From assembly GCA_021773815.1 (NCBI GenBank), contig JAJFJS010000146.1, positions 1-55,950 of the forward strand: 55,950 nt of DNA, read 5' to 3'. The notes under the pieces were generated by a model. The model saw only the letters and a program-made list of their open reading frames with translations, was not told the origin of the DNA and ran no database searches. Below are positions 49,431 to 55,950 of this stretch, in pieces (within the stretch, counting starts at the first letter, position 1; each line of letters starts with the position of its first letter). Both the position numbers and the translations under genes were made by a program. This DNA comes from Gammaproteobacteria bacterium (GTDB lineage Bacteria > Pseudomonadota > Gammaproteobacteria > Steroidobacterales > GCA-2729495).

Positions 49431-49739
49431 TACTTCAGATCTATTCCTTCAGCAATCCAGTTCGACTCCATGGGAAACCGGAACGTTCACCATCGGAACA
49501 ACGGGATTGAACCCTCCTCATGCAAACACCGATAATTCCTCCGGCCGGTGCCGCATGCCCTCCTCCGCGCGAACCCTGGCCGCCGCTGACCTCCTCGGCG
49601 GTGGCGTATGGGTTCGAACTGGCGGCAAGTATGTGCCGCCCGGCAATCGGTGGCCGTGATAGATTTCACAAAAAGTATCAATGGATTACATAAAGACAGA
49701 GTTAACAGAATCACGCCGGGCACGGCCGGTTTCGGCCGC
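49431..49739 (+). other. 309-nt divergent region xerD / plsC with a candidate plsC promoter
   Basis: No gene or RNA supported. The AT-rich stretch before plsC has TTCACA (49665-49670), a 16-nt spacer and TACATA (49687-49692), a fair promoter about 48 nt before the plsC start. The GC-rich remainder (49431-49650) shows only tRNA-like word fragments (GTTCGAC, GGGTTCGAAC) that do not fold into a tRNA. Confidence 0.4.
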
Positions 49740-50474
49740 ATGAAACGCAGGCTGTACGGGCTGTACGCGGTGCTGGCGTTCGCTGTAATCACCGCCTGCA
49801 CGGTCGTGTTGATGGCGGTGATTCCCGGCCGGCACAATCGCCTCGCCTGCGTGCACCGGGCGGCCGCATTGATTCTTTTCGTGACGGGTGTCACACCGCG
49901 TATCACCGGCCGCGACAACCTGCCGACCCAACCGTGTATCGTCGTCGCCAACCACGCCAGCTATCTGGACGGCATCATCCTGATGGCCGTGCTGCCGCCC
50001 CGATTCGCATTCGTGATCAAGCGGGAAATGGCCCGCGTGCCGTTGGCGGGTTTTATGCTGCGGCGCATTGGCTCTGAGTTCGTCGAACGGTTCGATAATC
50101 GCAAAGGCGCCGTCGATGCCCGGCGCATCATGCAATCGGCGGCCATCGGCCAGTCACTGGCCTTCTTTCCCGAGGGTACATTCCGGTCCGAACCGGGCCT
50201 GCGGCGGTTTCACAGTGGCGCATTTGCCACGGCCCGGCGCGGCAACCTCCCGCTCGTGCCCGTCATCATTCGCGGCAGCCGCGACATGCTGCCGGCACAG
50301 CAGCACTTGCCGACGCCCGGATCGATCGAGGTCATCATCAAGCCGGCAATCGCGCCGGGCGATCCGGCCGTGTCCGCCGAACGACTCCTGCAGATCTGTC
50401 GCGCGCAGATCCTGGCGGATCTTGCCGAACCCGATACCATGCAGCCCCCGCCTGCAACCGCGCACCCAACCTGA
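49740..50474 (+). CDS. plsC: 1-acyl-sn-glycerol-3-phosphate acyltransferase family protein
   Basis: 244 residues. Hydrophobic N-terminal anchor (about 4-32), then the PlsC motifs: NHASYLDG (the HxxxxD catalytic motif), FVERFDNRKGAVDARR and FPEGTFRSEPGLRRFHSGAF, and PLVPVIIRG. It acylates lysophosphatidate in phospholipid synthesis, or a related lysolipid. The ATG at 49740 is used because the frame before it (to 49608) crosses the promoter region. No strong ribosome binding site. Several PlsC paralogues are usual, so specificity is open. Confidence 0.88.
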   Translation: MKRRLYGLYAVLAFAVITACTVVLMAVIPGRHNRLACVHRAAALILFVTGVTPRITGRDNLPTQPCIVVANHASYLDGIILMAVLPPRFAFVIKREMARVPLAGFMLRRIGSEFVERFDNRKGAVDARRIMQSAAIGQSLAFFPEGTFRSEPGLRRFHSGAFATARRGNLPLVPVIIRGSRDMLPAQQHLPTPGSIEVIIKPAIAPGDPAVSAERLLQICRAQILADLAEPDTMQPPPATAHPT

Positions 50475-50617
50475 ACCCGGCCGCGTCTTGGCTGGACTGG
50501 TCGGGCAACGCATAATGCCGGTCTGCGCTGCGCCACGCCGACGCTGAAACGGCCGACGCACCAACCCATACCGCCGCGATGCATGCACCGCGCGAAAACC
50601 AAAGAGTCAAAAGAATA

Positions 50618-51799
50618 GTGAATACCGAACCCGTCGTCATCGTCGCCGCGCGACGCACCCCGATCGGCGCCTTCCAGGGCGCCCTCGCCCCCGTCAGCGC
50701 CACGGACCTGTCGGCTACCGCGACGCGCGCCTGTATCGCTGACACCGGCATCGACGCCGGGGATATCGATGAAGCCATCATCGGCTGCGTGCTGCCCGCC
50801 GGCGTCGGGCAGGCGCCCGCACGCCAGGCCGCACTGGCGGCCGGCTTGCCGAATGCCGTCGGCTGCATGACCATCAACAAGGTCTGCGGCTCGGGCATGA
50901 AGGCCGTCATGCTCGCCGACGACCTGATCCGTGTGGGTTCTGCCGCCGTCGTGCTGGCCGGGGGCATGGAGTCGATGAGCAACGCCCCGTACCTGTTGCC
51001 CAAGGCCCGCTCCGGTTACCGGATGGGGCATCAGGAAGTCATCGACCACATGTTTTTCGACGGCCTGCAGGACGCCTATTCCGGCAACATGATGGGCCAG
51101 TTCGCCGAGCAAACCGCGCGCCGCTATGCATTTAGCCGCGAGGCGCAGGATGCCTATGCGATCGAATCGGTCACGCGCGCCCGCAGTGCCTCGGACGGAA
51201 ACCGGTTCCGCGACGAACTGGCGCCGGTCACGGTCCGGCACCGGAAGGGCGAGACGAACGTCGACCGCGACGAGGAACCCGACCGCGCCGATATCGACCG
51301 GATACCGTCGCTGCGGCCGGCATTCGCCAAGGACGGCACGGTCACGGCGGCGACGTCATCGACAATCGCCGACGGCGCGGCATCGCTGTTGCTGATGACG
51401 CGCGACGAGGCAGCACGGCGCGGGCTGGCGCCGCTCGCACGCATCGTCGGCCATACCGGGCATTCACACGAACCGGAATGGTTCACGACGGCGCCGGTGT
51501 CGGCGATTCGCAAACTGCACGAACAGACGGGTTGGTCGGTCGACGAAGTCGACCTGTACGAGATCAACGAAGCGTTTGCCTGCGTCACGATGGCCGCGAT
51601 CGCGGATATCGGCCTCGATCCATCGCGCGTAAACGTACACGGCGGCGCCTGCGCACTTGGCCATCCGCTTGGCGCCAGCGGCGCCCGCATCCTGACGACC
51701 CTGATCCACGCACTGCGCAGCCGCGGCGGGGGCCGTGGCATCGCGTCACTGTGTATCGGCGGCGGGGAAGCCGTCGCCATCGCCATCGAAACCGACTGA
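50618..51799 (+). CDS. Acetyl-CoA C-acetyltransferase (thiolase)
   Basis: 393 residues from the GTG at 50618, matching the family length; an ATG at 50579 would give 406. VVIVAARRTPIGAFQGAL opens the fold. The acyl-accepting Cys is C90 (NKVCGSGMKAV); GGACALGHPLGASGARI has the second active-site His and CIGGGEAVAIAI holds the second Cys. Condenses or cleaves acetoacetyl-CoA, in fatty-acid breakdown or PHB/mevalonate routes. Its neighbour ETF-QO would take electrons from acyl-CoA dehydrogenases, so a fatty-acid oxidation role is likely. Confidence 0.93.
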   Translation: MNTEPVVIVAARRTPIGAFQGALAPVSATDLSATATRACIADTGIDAGDIDEAIIGCVLPAGVGQAPARQAALAAGLPNAVGCMTINKVCGSGMKAVMLADDLIRVGSAAVVLAGGMESMSNAPYLLPKARSGYRMGHQEVIDHMFFDGLQDAYSGNMMGQFAEQTARRYAFSREAQDAYAIESVTRARSASDGNRFRDELAPVTVRHRKGETNVDRDEEPDRADIDRIPSLRPAFAKDGTVTAATSSTIADGAASLLLMTRDEAARRGLAPLARIVGHTGHSHEPEWFTTAPVSAIRKLHEQTGWSVDEVDLYEINEAFACVTMAAIADIGLDPSRVNVHGGACALGHPLGASGARILTTLIHALRSRGGGRGIASLCIGGGEAVAIAIETD

Positions 51800-51806
51800 T
51801 GCAGGC

Positions 51807-53438
51807 CTACATGCCGGCGTAGTTCGGGCCGCCGCCGCCCTCCGGCACGACCCAGTTGATGTTCTGTGCCGGATCCTTGATGTCACAGGTCTTGCAGTGC
51901 ACGCAGTTCTGCGCGTTGATCTGCAGACGCGGCTCGCCATCGCCGTCACGCACGATCTCATAGACACCCGCCGGGCAGTAACGCTGCGCGGGTTCATCGT
52001 AGTCCGGCAGATTTCGGTCGATCGGAATGGCCGAATCCCGGAGTTGCAGATGACAGACCTGGTTTTCTTCGTGGTTCGTGCTCGACAGGAACACCGACGA
52101 CAGCCGGTCGAAACTGATCACGCCGTCGGGCTTCGGATAGTTGATCGGCGGTGCATCGGCAGCCAGGTCCAGGCACTCGTGATCGGGCCGACGATTGTGT
52201 AACGTAAACGGCAGTCGGCCGCCGAAAATATTCTGATCCAGCCAGATAAACGCCGAACCCAGCAACGTGCCGAATTTTTTCAAGGCCGGTCCGAAGTTGC
52301 GCCCACGATGCAATTCCTCATGGACCCACGACGCCCGCACCCGCTGCGCATAATCGTCCAGCTGCGCCGGTGAGTCGTCGCCGGCCGCGAGTGCGGCAAA
52401 CATGGATTCGGCCGCCAGCATCCCGGTCTTCATGGCGGTATGCGACCCCTTGATCTTCGCGCCGTTCAAAAAGCCGGCCTCGCAACCGGCGAGCAACCCA
52501 CCGGGGAAAGCCAGTTTCGGCAACGACTGCAGCCCACCTTTGTTGACGGCCCGCGCGCCGAAGGAGATGCGCTTGCCGCCGGTCAGCGTGTCGCGGATCA
52601 ACGGATGGTGCTTCCAGCGCTGGAATTCCTCGAACGGACTCAGGTGGGGATTGGCATAGTTCAGCGCAACGATCAGGCCGAGATATACCTGGTTATCCTT
52701 CGCATGATAGGCAAACCCGCCGCCCTCGGTTTCACCGAGCGGCCAGCCGAACGTATGCACGACGCGTCCCTCTTGATGCCGCTCGGGCGCGACGGTCCAG
52801 ATTTCCTTGATACCGATGCCGTAATGCTGGGGATCGCAGTCCTCGCGCAGACCGAATTGTTCCATCAGCACCTTGCCGAGACTGCCGCGACAGCCCTCGG
52901 CAAACAGCGTGTAGCGCGCACGCAATTCGTAACCGGGCTCGAACGTCTGCCTGGGCTGGCCGTCGGCGCCACGCCCCATATCGCCGGTGGCGACTCCGAC
53001 AACCCGACCGTCCTCGCAGAGCACCTCGGCCGCGGCGAATCCGGGAAATATATTGACGCCGAGCGCCTCAGCCTGATCGCCAAGCCAGCGGCACAACTCA
53101 CCGAGGCTGACGATATAGTTGCCGTGATTACGCGCCGGTTTCGGCACGAAGAATTCCGGTACCCGCAGAGCCCCGTCGCCGCTCGACATGAAATGCACGG
53201 CATCACCGGCCACCGGCACCGTGACCGGCGCACCCCGCTCCCGCCAGTCGGGGAACAGTTCGTCGAGCGGACGCGGCTCGAACACGGCGCCCGACAGGAT
53301 ATGTGCGCCGATCTCCGAGCCCTTCTCGACGACACAGACGTTCAGCTCCCGTTCGGTCTCGGCGGCCAGTTGCATCAGCCGACAGGCAGCAGACAGGCCA
53401 CACGGCCCGCCGCCGACGATCACGACATCAAATTCCAT
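51807..53438 (-). CDS. Electron transfer flavoprotein-ubiquinone oxidoreductase
   Basis: 543 residues. FAD-binding VIVGGGPCGLSAACRL at the start, VVEKGSEIGAHILSGAV, EGCRGSLGKVL, the ubiquinone-side region GGGFAYHAKDNQVYLGLIVALNY, GCEAGFLNGAKIKGSHTAMKTGMLAAE and a C-terminal 4Fe-4S domain (CPAGVYE ... CVHCKTCDIKDPAQNINW). It passes electrons from ETF to ubiquinone in the inner membrane. The ATG at 53438 has GGGAAA a few nt upstream; 53456 is an alternative. Converges with the thiolase with a 7-nt gap. The etfAB genes are not in the window. Confidence 0.96.
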   Translation of the reverse strand: MEFDVVIVGGGPCGLSAACRLMQLAAETERELNVCVVEKGSEIGAHILSGAVFEPRPLDELFPDWRERGAPVTVPVAGDAVHFMSSGDGALRVPEFFVPKPARNHGNYIVSLGELCRWLGDQAEALGVNIFPGFAAAEVLCEDGRVVGVATGDMGRGADGQPRQTFEPGYELRARYTLFAEGCRGSLGKVLMEQFGLREDCDPQHYGIGIKEIWTVAPERHQEGRVVHTFGWPLGETEGGGFAYHAKDNQVYLGLIVALNYANPHLSPFEEFQRWKHHPLIRDTLTGGKRISFGARAVNKGGLQSLPKLAFPGGLLAGCEAGFLNGAKIKGSHTAMKTGMLAAESMFAALAAGDDSPAQLDDYAQRVRASWVHEELHRGRNFGPALKKFGTLLGSAFIWLDQNIFGGRLPFTLHNRRPDHECLDLAADAPPINYPKPDGVISFDRLSSVFLSSTNHEENQVCHLQLRDSAIPIDRNLPDYDEPAQRYCPAGVYEIVRDGDGEPRLQINAQNCVHCKTCDIKDPAQNINWVVPEGGGGPNYAGM

Positions 53439-53523
53439 TGTTTCCCGTTCAGGCATTGTCCGCACTCGTCTGTTGCCGGCCGCAGCGCCGCATCCGGACC
53501 GTATTGTACGGTAGAGTTGCCGC

Positions 53524-54630
53524 ATGAATCTGCACGATGCCTATGCCCGGACGATTCGCACGCACGGATTTGAACCCGACGAGGCGCAACTCCGGGCCGT
53601 CGCGTCGCTGGAGCGCGTACGCCGCGATCTGCTCGCCGCACAGCGCAGCCGGCGTGTGCATGCCCTGATCCCGGGGTTTGCACGCCCGCTGCTGGGTCGC
53701 ACCGGCCCGATGCCGGTGCGCGGCGTCTACCTGTGGGGCGGCGTCGGCCGCGGCAAGACCTTCGTCATGGATCTGTTTTTCGAACACCTGCCGTTCGATG
53801 CCAGGCTGCGTCAGCATTTCCATCGCATGATGTACCGTGTACACAACCAGCTCCGGGCGCTCGGCAACCGGCAGGACCCGCTCGACATCGTCGCCGACGA
53901 ACTGGCCGCGAAGGCGCGCGTCATTTGTTTCGACGAATTCTTCGTCGCGGATATCACCGATGCGATGCTGCTCGGACGCCTGCTGGAGGCACTGTTTCGG
54001 CGCGGCGTGACGCTGGTCGCCACCTCGAACATCCCGCCGGATGAGCTCTATCGCGACGGCCTGCAGCGTCGCCGCTTCCTGCCCGCAATCGAGTTGCTCA
54101 AGCAACACATGGAGGTGCTCAACGTCGACGGGCCGACGGATTACCGGCTGCGGGTGCTCGAACAGGCCGAGATCTATCACTCGCCGCTCGATGACGCCGC
54201 TCACGCCAACCTGACCGACTACTTCGAGCGCATCGCTCCGGAACCAGGTACCAACAAACAGTCGCTGGAGATTCATGGCCGCGACATCGCGGTCAGACGC
54301 CGGTCTGACGGCATCGCATGGTTCGATTTCGACGCGCTGTGCGACGGCCCCCGCAGCCAGAATGACTACATCGAGATCGCACGCAGCTTCCAGACCGTCA
54401 TTGTATCCGCGCTACCCGTCCTCGACCGCTCCGGGGAAGACCGGGCCCGGCGATTCATCGCGCTCGTCGATGAATTCTACGACCGCCGGGTCAAGCTGAT
54501 CATCTCGGCGGCCGCACCGATCGAGGCCATCTATACCGGCACGCGGCTCGCCCGGGAATTCGAACGCACCCGCAGCCGGCTGCTCGAAATGCAATCGACC
54601 GACTACCTGGCCGCCCGACACGTGCCATAA
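53524..54630 (+). CDS. zapE: Cell division ATPase ZapE (AFG1-like)
   Basis: 368 residues. Walker A GGVGRGKT after RGVYLWGG, MDLFFEHLP, HRMMYRVHNQLRAL, Walker B VICFDEFFVADITDAM, and SNIPPDELYRDGLQRRRFLPAI. FQTVIVSALPVL, RFIALVDEFYDRRVKLIISA and the DYLAARHVP tail fit the family. In E. coli ZapE associates with the Z-ring. Divergent from ETF-QO across 85 nt. Full length. Confidence 0.94.
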   Translation: MNLHDAYARTIRTHGFEPDEAQLRAVASLERVRRDLLAAQRSRRVHALIPGFARPLLGRTGPMPVRGVYLWGGVGRGKTFVMDLFFEHLPFDARLRQHFHRMMYRVHNQLRALGNRQDPLDIVADELAAKARVICFDEFFVADITDAMLLGRLLEALFRRGVTLVATSNIPPDELYRDGLQRRRFLPAIELLKQHMEVLNVDGPTDYRLRVLEQAEIYHSPLDDAAHANLTDYFERIAPEPGTNKQSLEIHGRDIAVRRRSDGIAWFDFDALCDGPRSQNDYIEIARSFQTVIVSALPVLDRSGEDRARRFIALVDEFYDRRVKLIISAAAPIEAIYTGTRLAREFERTRSRLLEMQSTDYLAARHVP

Positions 54631-54676
54631 CGCCGGCGGCTGAACAACGCCGCCGAAAACCGCTAAACTACCCCGC

Positions 54677-54698
54677 TTTGCGTAATCCCTTTGCGTAA
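54677..54698 (+). repeat. Tandem direct repeats in the gpmA leader
   Basis: TTTGCGTAA occurs at 54677-54685 and 54690-54698, with a 13-bp period, just before the gpmA ribosome binding site. It could be a protein-binding pair or two overlapping promoter elements. Confidence 0.5.
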
Positions 54699-54715
54699 AC
54701 CTCGGGAGACGATTG

Positions 54716-55459
54716 ATGACGGGCAAATTGGTATTGTGCCGACACGGGCAGAGCCAGTGGAATCTGGAAAATCTGTTCACGGGCTGGCACGACGTGGACC
54801 TGACCGAACAGGGACTGGCCGAGGCCCGATCCGCGGGACAATTGCTCGGACAACTCGACTTTCAGTTCGATCTCGCCTACACATCGGTCCTCAAGCGCGC
54901 GATCCGCACACTGTGGATCATCCTCGACGAGATGGACCTGATGTGGATCCCGGTCGAACGTTCGTGGAAACTCAATGAACGTCATTACGGCGCATTGCAG
55001 GGACTTAACAAGGCCGAGACGGCGGCCCTGCACGGCGATGAACAGGTCAAGATCTGGCGGCGCAGTTATGACATCCCGCCGCCGGCCCTCGATACGACCG
55101 ACCAACGTCATCCGAGCCACGACCCGCGCTACGCGGGCGTAACCGACCTGCCGGGCAGCGAGTCGCTGAAAATGACGCTGGAACGCGTACAACCTTACTG
55201 GGAGCAAACCATCGCGCCGCAACTGCGGGCCGGCAAGAACGTGCTGATCGCCGCCCACGGCAACAGCCTGCGCGCACTCGTCAAGATGCTCGACGGCATC
55301 TCGGATCAGGACATCACCGAATTCAATATCCCGACCGGCGTGCCGATCCTCTACGATCTCGACGCTGCGCTCAAGCCGCGCAGCCGCGAGTTCCTCGGCG
55401 ACCCGGAGGCCATCCGCAAGGCCGCCGAGGCCGTCGCGCAGCAGGCCGCGGGCAAATAG
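54716..55459 (+). CDS. gpmA: 2,3-bisphosphoglycerate-dependent phosphoglycerate mutase
   Basis: 247 residues. The phospho-His is in [43 protein letters not shown], the long [12 protein letters not shown] loop, [14 protein letters not shown] (second catalytic His) and the C-terminal tail match the cofactor-dependent type. It interconverts 3- and 2-phosphoglycerate. GGGAG lies about 8 nt before the ATG. Confidence 0.97.
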   Translation: MTGKLVLCRHGQSQWNLENLFTGWHDVDLTEQGLAEARSAGQLLGQLDFQFDLAYTSVLKRAIRTLWIILDEMDLMWIPVERSWKLNERHYGALQGLNKAETAALHGDEQVKIWRRSYDIPPPALDTTDQRHPSHDPRYAGVTDLPGSESLKMTLERVQPYWEQTIAPQLRAGKNVLIAAHGNSLRALVKMLDGISDQDITEFNIPTGVPILYDLDAALKPRSREFLGDPEAIRKAAEAVAQQAAGK

Positions 55460-55474
55460 CCCGCCCATCCCGGC

Positions 55475-55950
55475 ATGATCTATGCACTGGACAGCATTCG
55501 CCCCGAAATCTCCGGGCGCTGTTACGTCGCACCGTCGGCGACGGTCATCGGCGACGTCTGGCTCGGCGAGGACACAAGCGTCTGGTTCGGTGCCGTATTG
55601 CGCGGCGATGTCGAGAGGATCACGATCGGTCGCGGCACGAACATCCAGGACAATTCAGTATTGCACTGCGACCCCGGCGCGCCGCTGACGCTCGGCGAAT
55701 TCGTCACGGTGGGCCACCAAGTGATGTTGCATGGCTGTAACGTCGGCCACCGCTCGTTGATCGGCATCGGCAGCACGATCCTCAATCACGCCCGCATCGG
55801 CGCCGATTCGATCGTCGGCGCACAGGCGCTGGTCACCGAGAACAAGGTATTTCCGGACGGCGTCCTCATTCTCGGCTCGCCGGCCAGGGTCGTGCGGGAA
55901 CTGACCGCGGAAGAACGCGCGGCGTTGCCGGGCTATGCGACGCGCTACAT
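55475..55950 (+). CDS. Gamma carbonic anhydrase-like hexapeptide-repeat protein (3' end outside window)
   Basis: About 158 residues visible of a family near 175-185. Left-handed beta-helix repeats (ATVIGDVWLGEDTSVWFGAVLRGDVERITIGRGTNIQD) carry the metal His residues in SVLHCDPG and VGHQVMLHGCNVG, as in YrdA/PaaY-type proteins. LILGSPARVVRELTAEE follows near the end. The family includes carbonic anhydrase-like and thioesterase-like members, so activity is open. ATG 15 nt after the gpmA stop, so probably co-transcribed. Confidence 0.92.
   Translation, partial: MIYALDSIRPEISGRCYVAPSATVIGDVWLGEDTSVWFGAVLRGDVERITIGRGTNIQDNSVLHCDPGAPLTLGEFVTVGHQVMLHGCNVGHRSLIGIGSTILNHARIGADSIVGAQALVTENKVFPDGVLILGSPARVVRELTAEERAALPGYATRY

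Noticed and set aside
49440-49640. Possible tRNA remnants (GTTCGAC, GGGTTCGAAC) between xerD and plsC
   Set aside because: The flanks do not pair into T-arms or an acceptor stem on either strand.

Overview
This is a 56-kb stretch of a high-GC bacterial chromosome. It looks like a gammaproteobacterium near the Xanthomonadales/Chromatiales/Pseudomonas-type lineages, although I cannot name the species. The reasons are synteny and gene families. A DUF1820 gene sits next to purL. The order trmJ-iscS-iscU-iscA-ndk-rlmN-pilF-rodZ-hisS-yfgM-bamB-der is a shortened form of the Pseudomonas-type locus. queA-tgt-yajC-secD-secF and guaB-guaA are in their usual order, and the MetX resembles the Xanthomonas serine O-succinyltransferase type. 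No prophage, insertion sequence, CRISPR array, integron or plasmid gene was seen. Most of the window is dense housekeeping DNA.

Layout. 1-2.4 kb: the N-terminal half of purL and a DUF1820 gene. 2.7-3.8 kb: a lone FHA/TagH-type protein. 3.9-6.6 kb: a Fur-box-preceded ferrous iron operon (feoA, feoB, a small Cys-rich membrane protein). 6.8-14.5 kb: a four-gene signalling cassette made of a TonB-dependent receptor, a YfiR-family periplasmic protein, a CHASE8 hybrid histidine kinase and a REC-PAS-GGDEF-EAL output protein, with a perfect CRP-type site upstream. 14.7-17.9 kb: a periplasmic FKBP, tRNA-Ser(CGA) with a strong palindromic terminator, a small unknown gene, an AT-rich island and mltF. 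17.9-23 kb: guaB-guaA-tadA opposite xseA. 23.2-24.4 kb: metX. 24.6-35.3 kb: a 12-gene co-directional run from trmJ to der that contains a reduced isc locus. 35.4-41.8 kb: suhB, then queA-tgt-yajC-secDF. 41.9-43.9 kb: an ECF sigma / membrane anti-sigma-like / PDZ operon. 44-49.4 kb: tRNA-Leu(CAA), typA, a zinc-ribbon Nudix hydrolase, a 7Fe ferredoxin, dsbC and xerD. 49.7-55.9 kb: plsC, a thiolase, ETF-ubiquinone oxidoreductase, zapE, gpmA and a truncated gamma-carbonic-anhydrase-like gene.

Three places deserve attention. (1) In the 6.8-14.5 kb cassette, the sensor half of the YfiBNR cyclic-di-GMP system sits on a phosphorelay kinase, with an outer-membrane receptor gene in the same operon and a di-GMP turnover protein at the end. 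This reads as an outer-membrane-to-c-di-GMP pathway. (2) In the isc remnant, IscU has lost two of its three cluster-ligand cysteines and the ligand histidine, IscS has a Gln at a normally conserved active-site His, and hscB-hscA-fdx-iscX are gone although the flanking ndk-rlmN-pilF order is intact. (3) The ECF sigma/anti-sigma/PDZ operon carries a 9-bp-arm AT-only-core palindrome inside the signal-peptide codons of the PDZ gene and a candidate autoregulated promoter.
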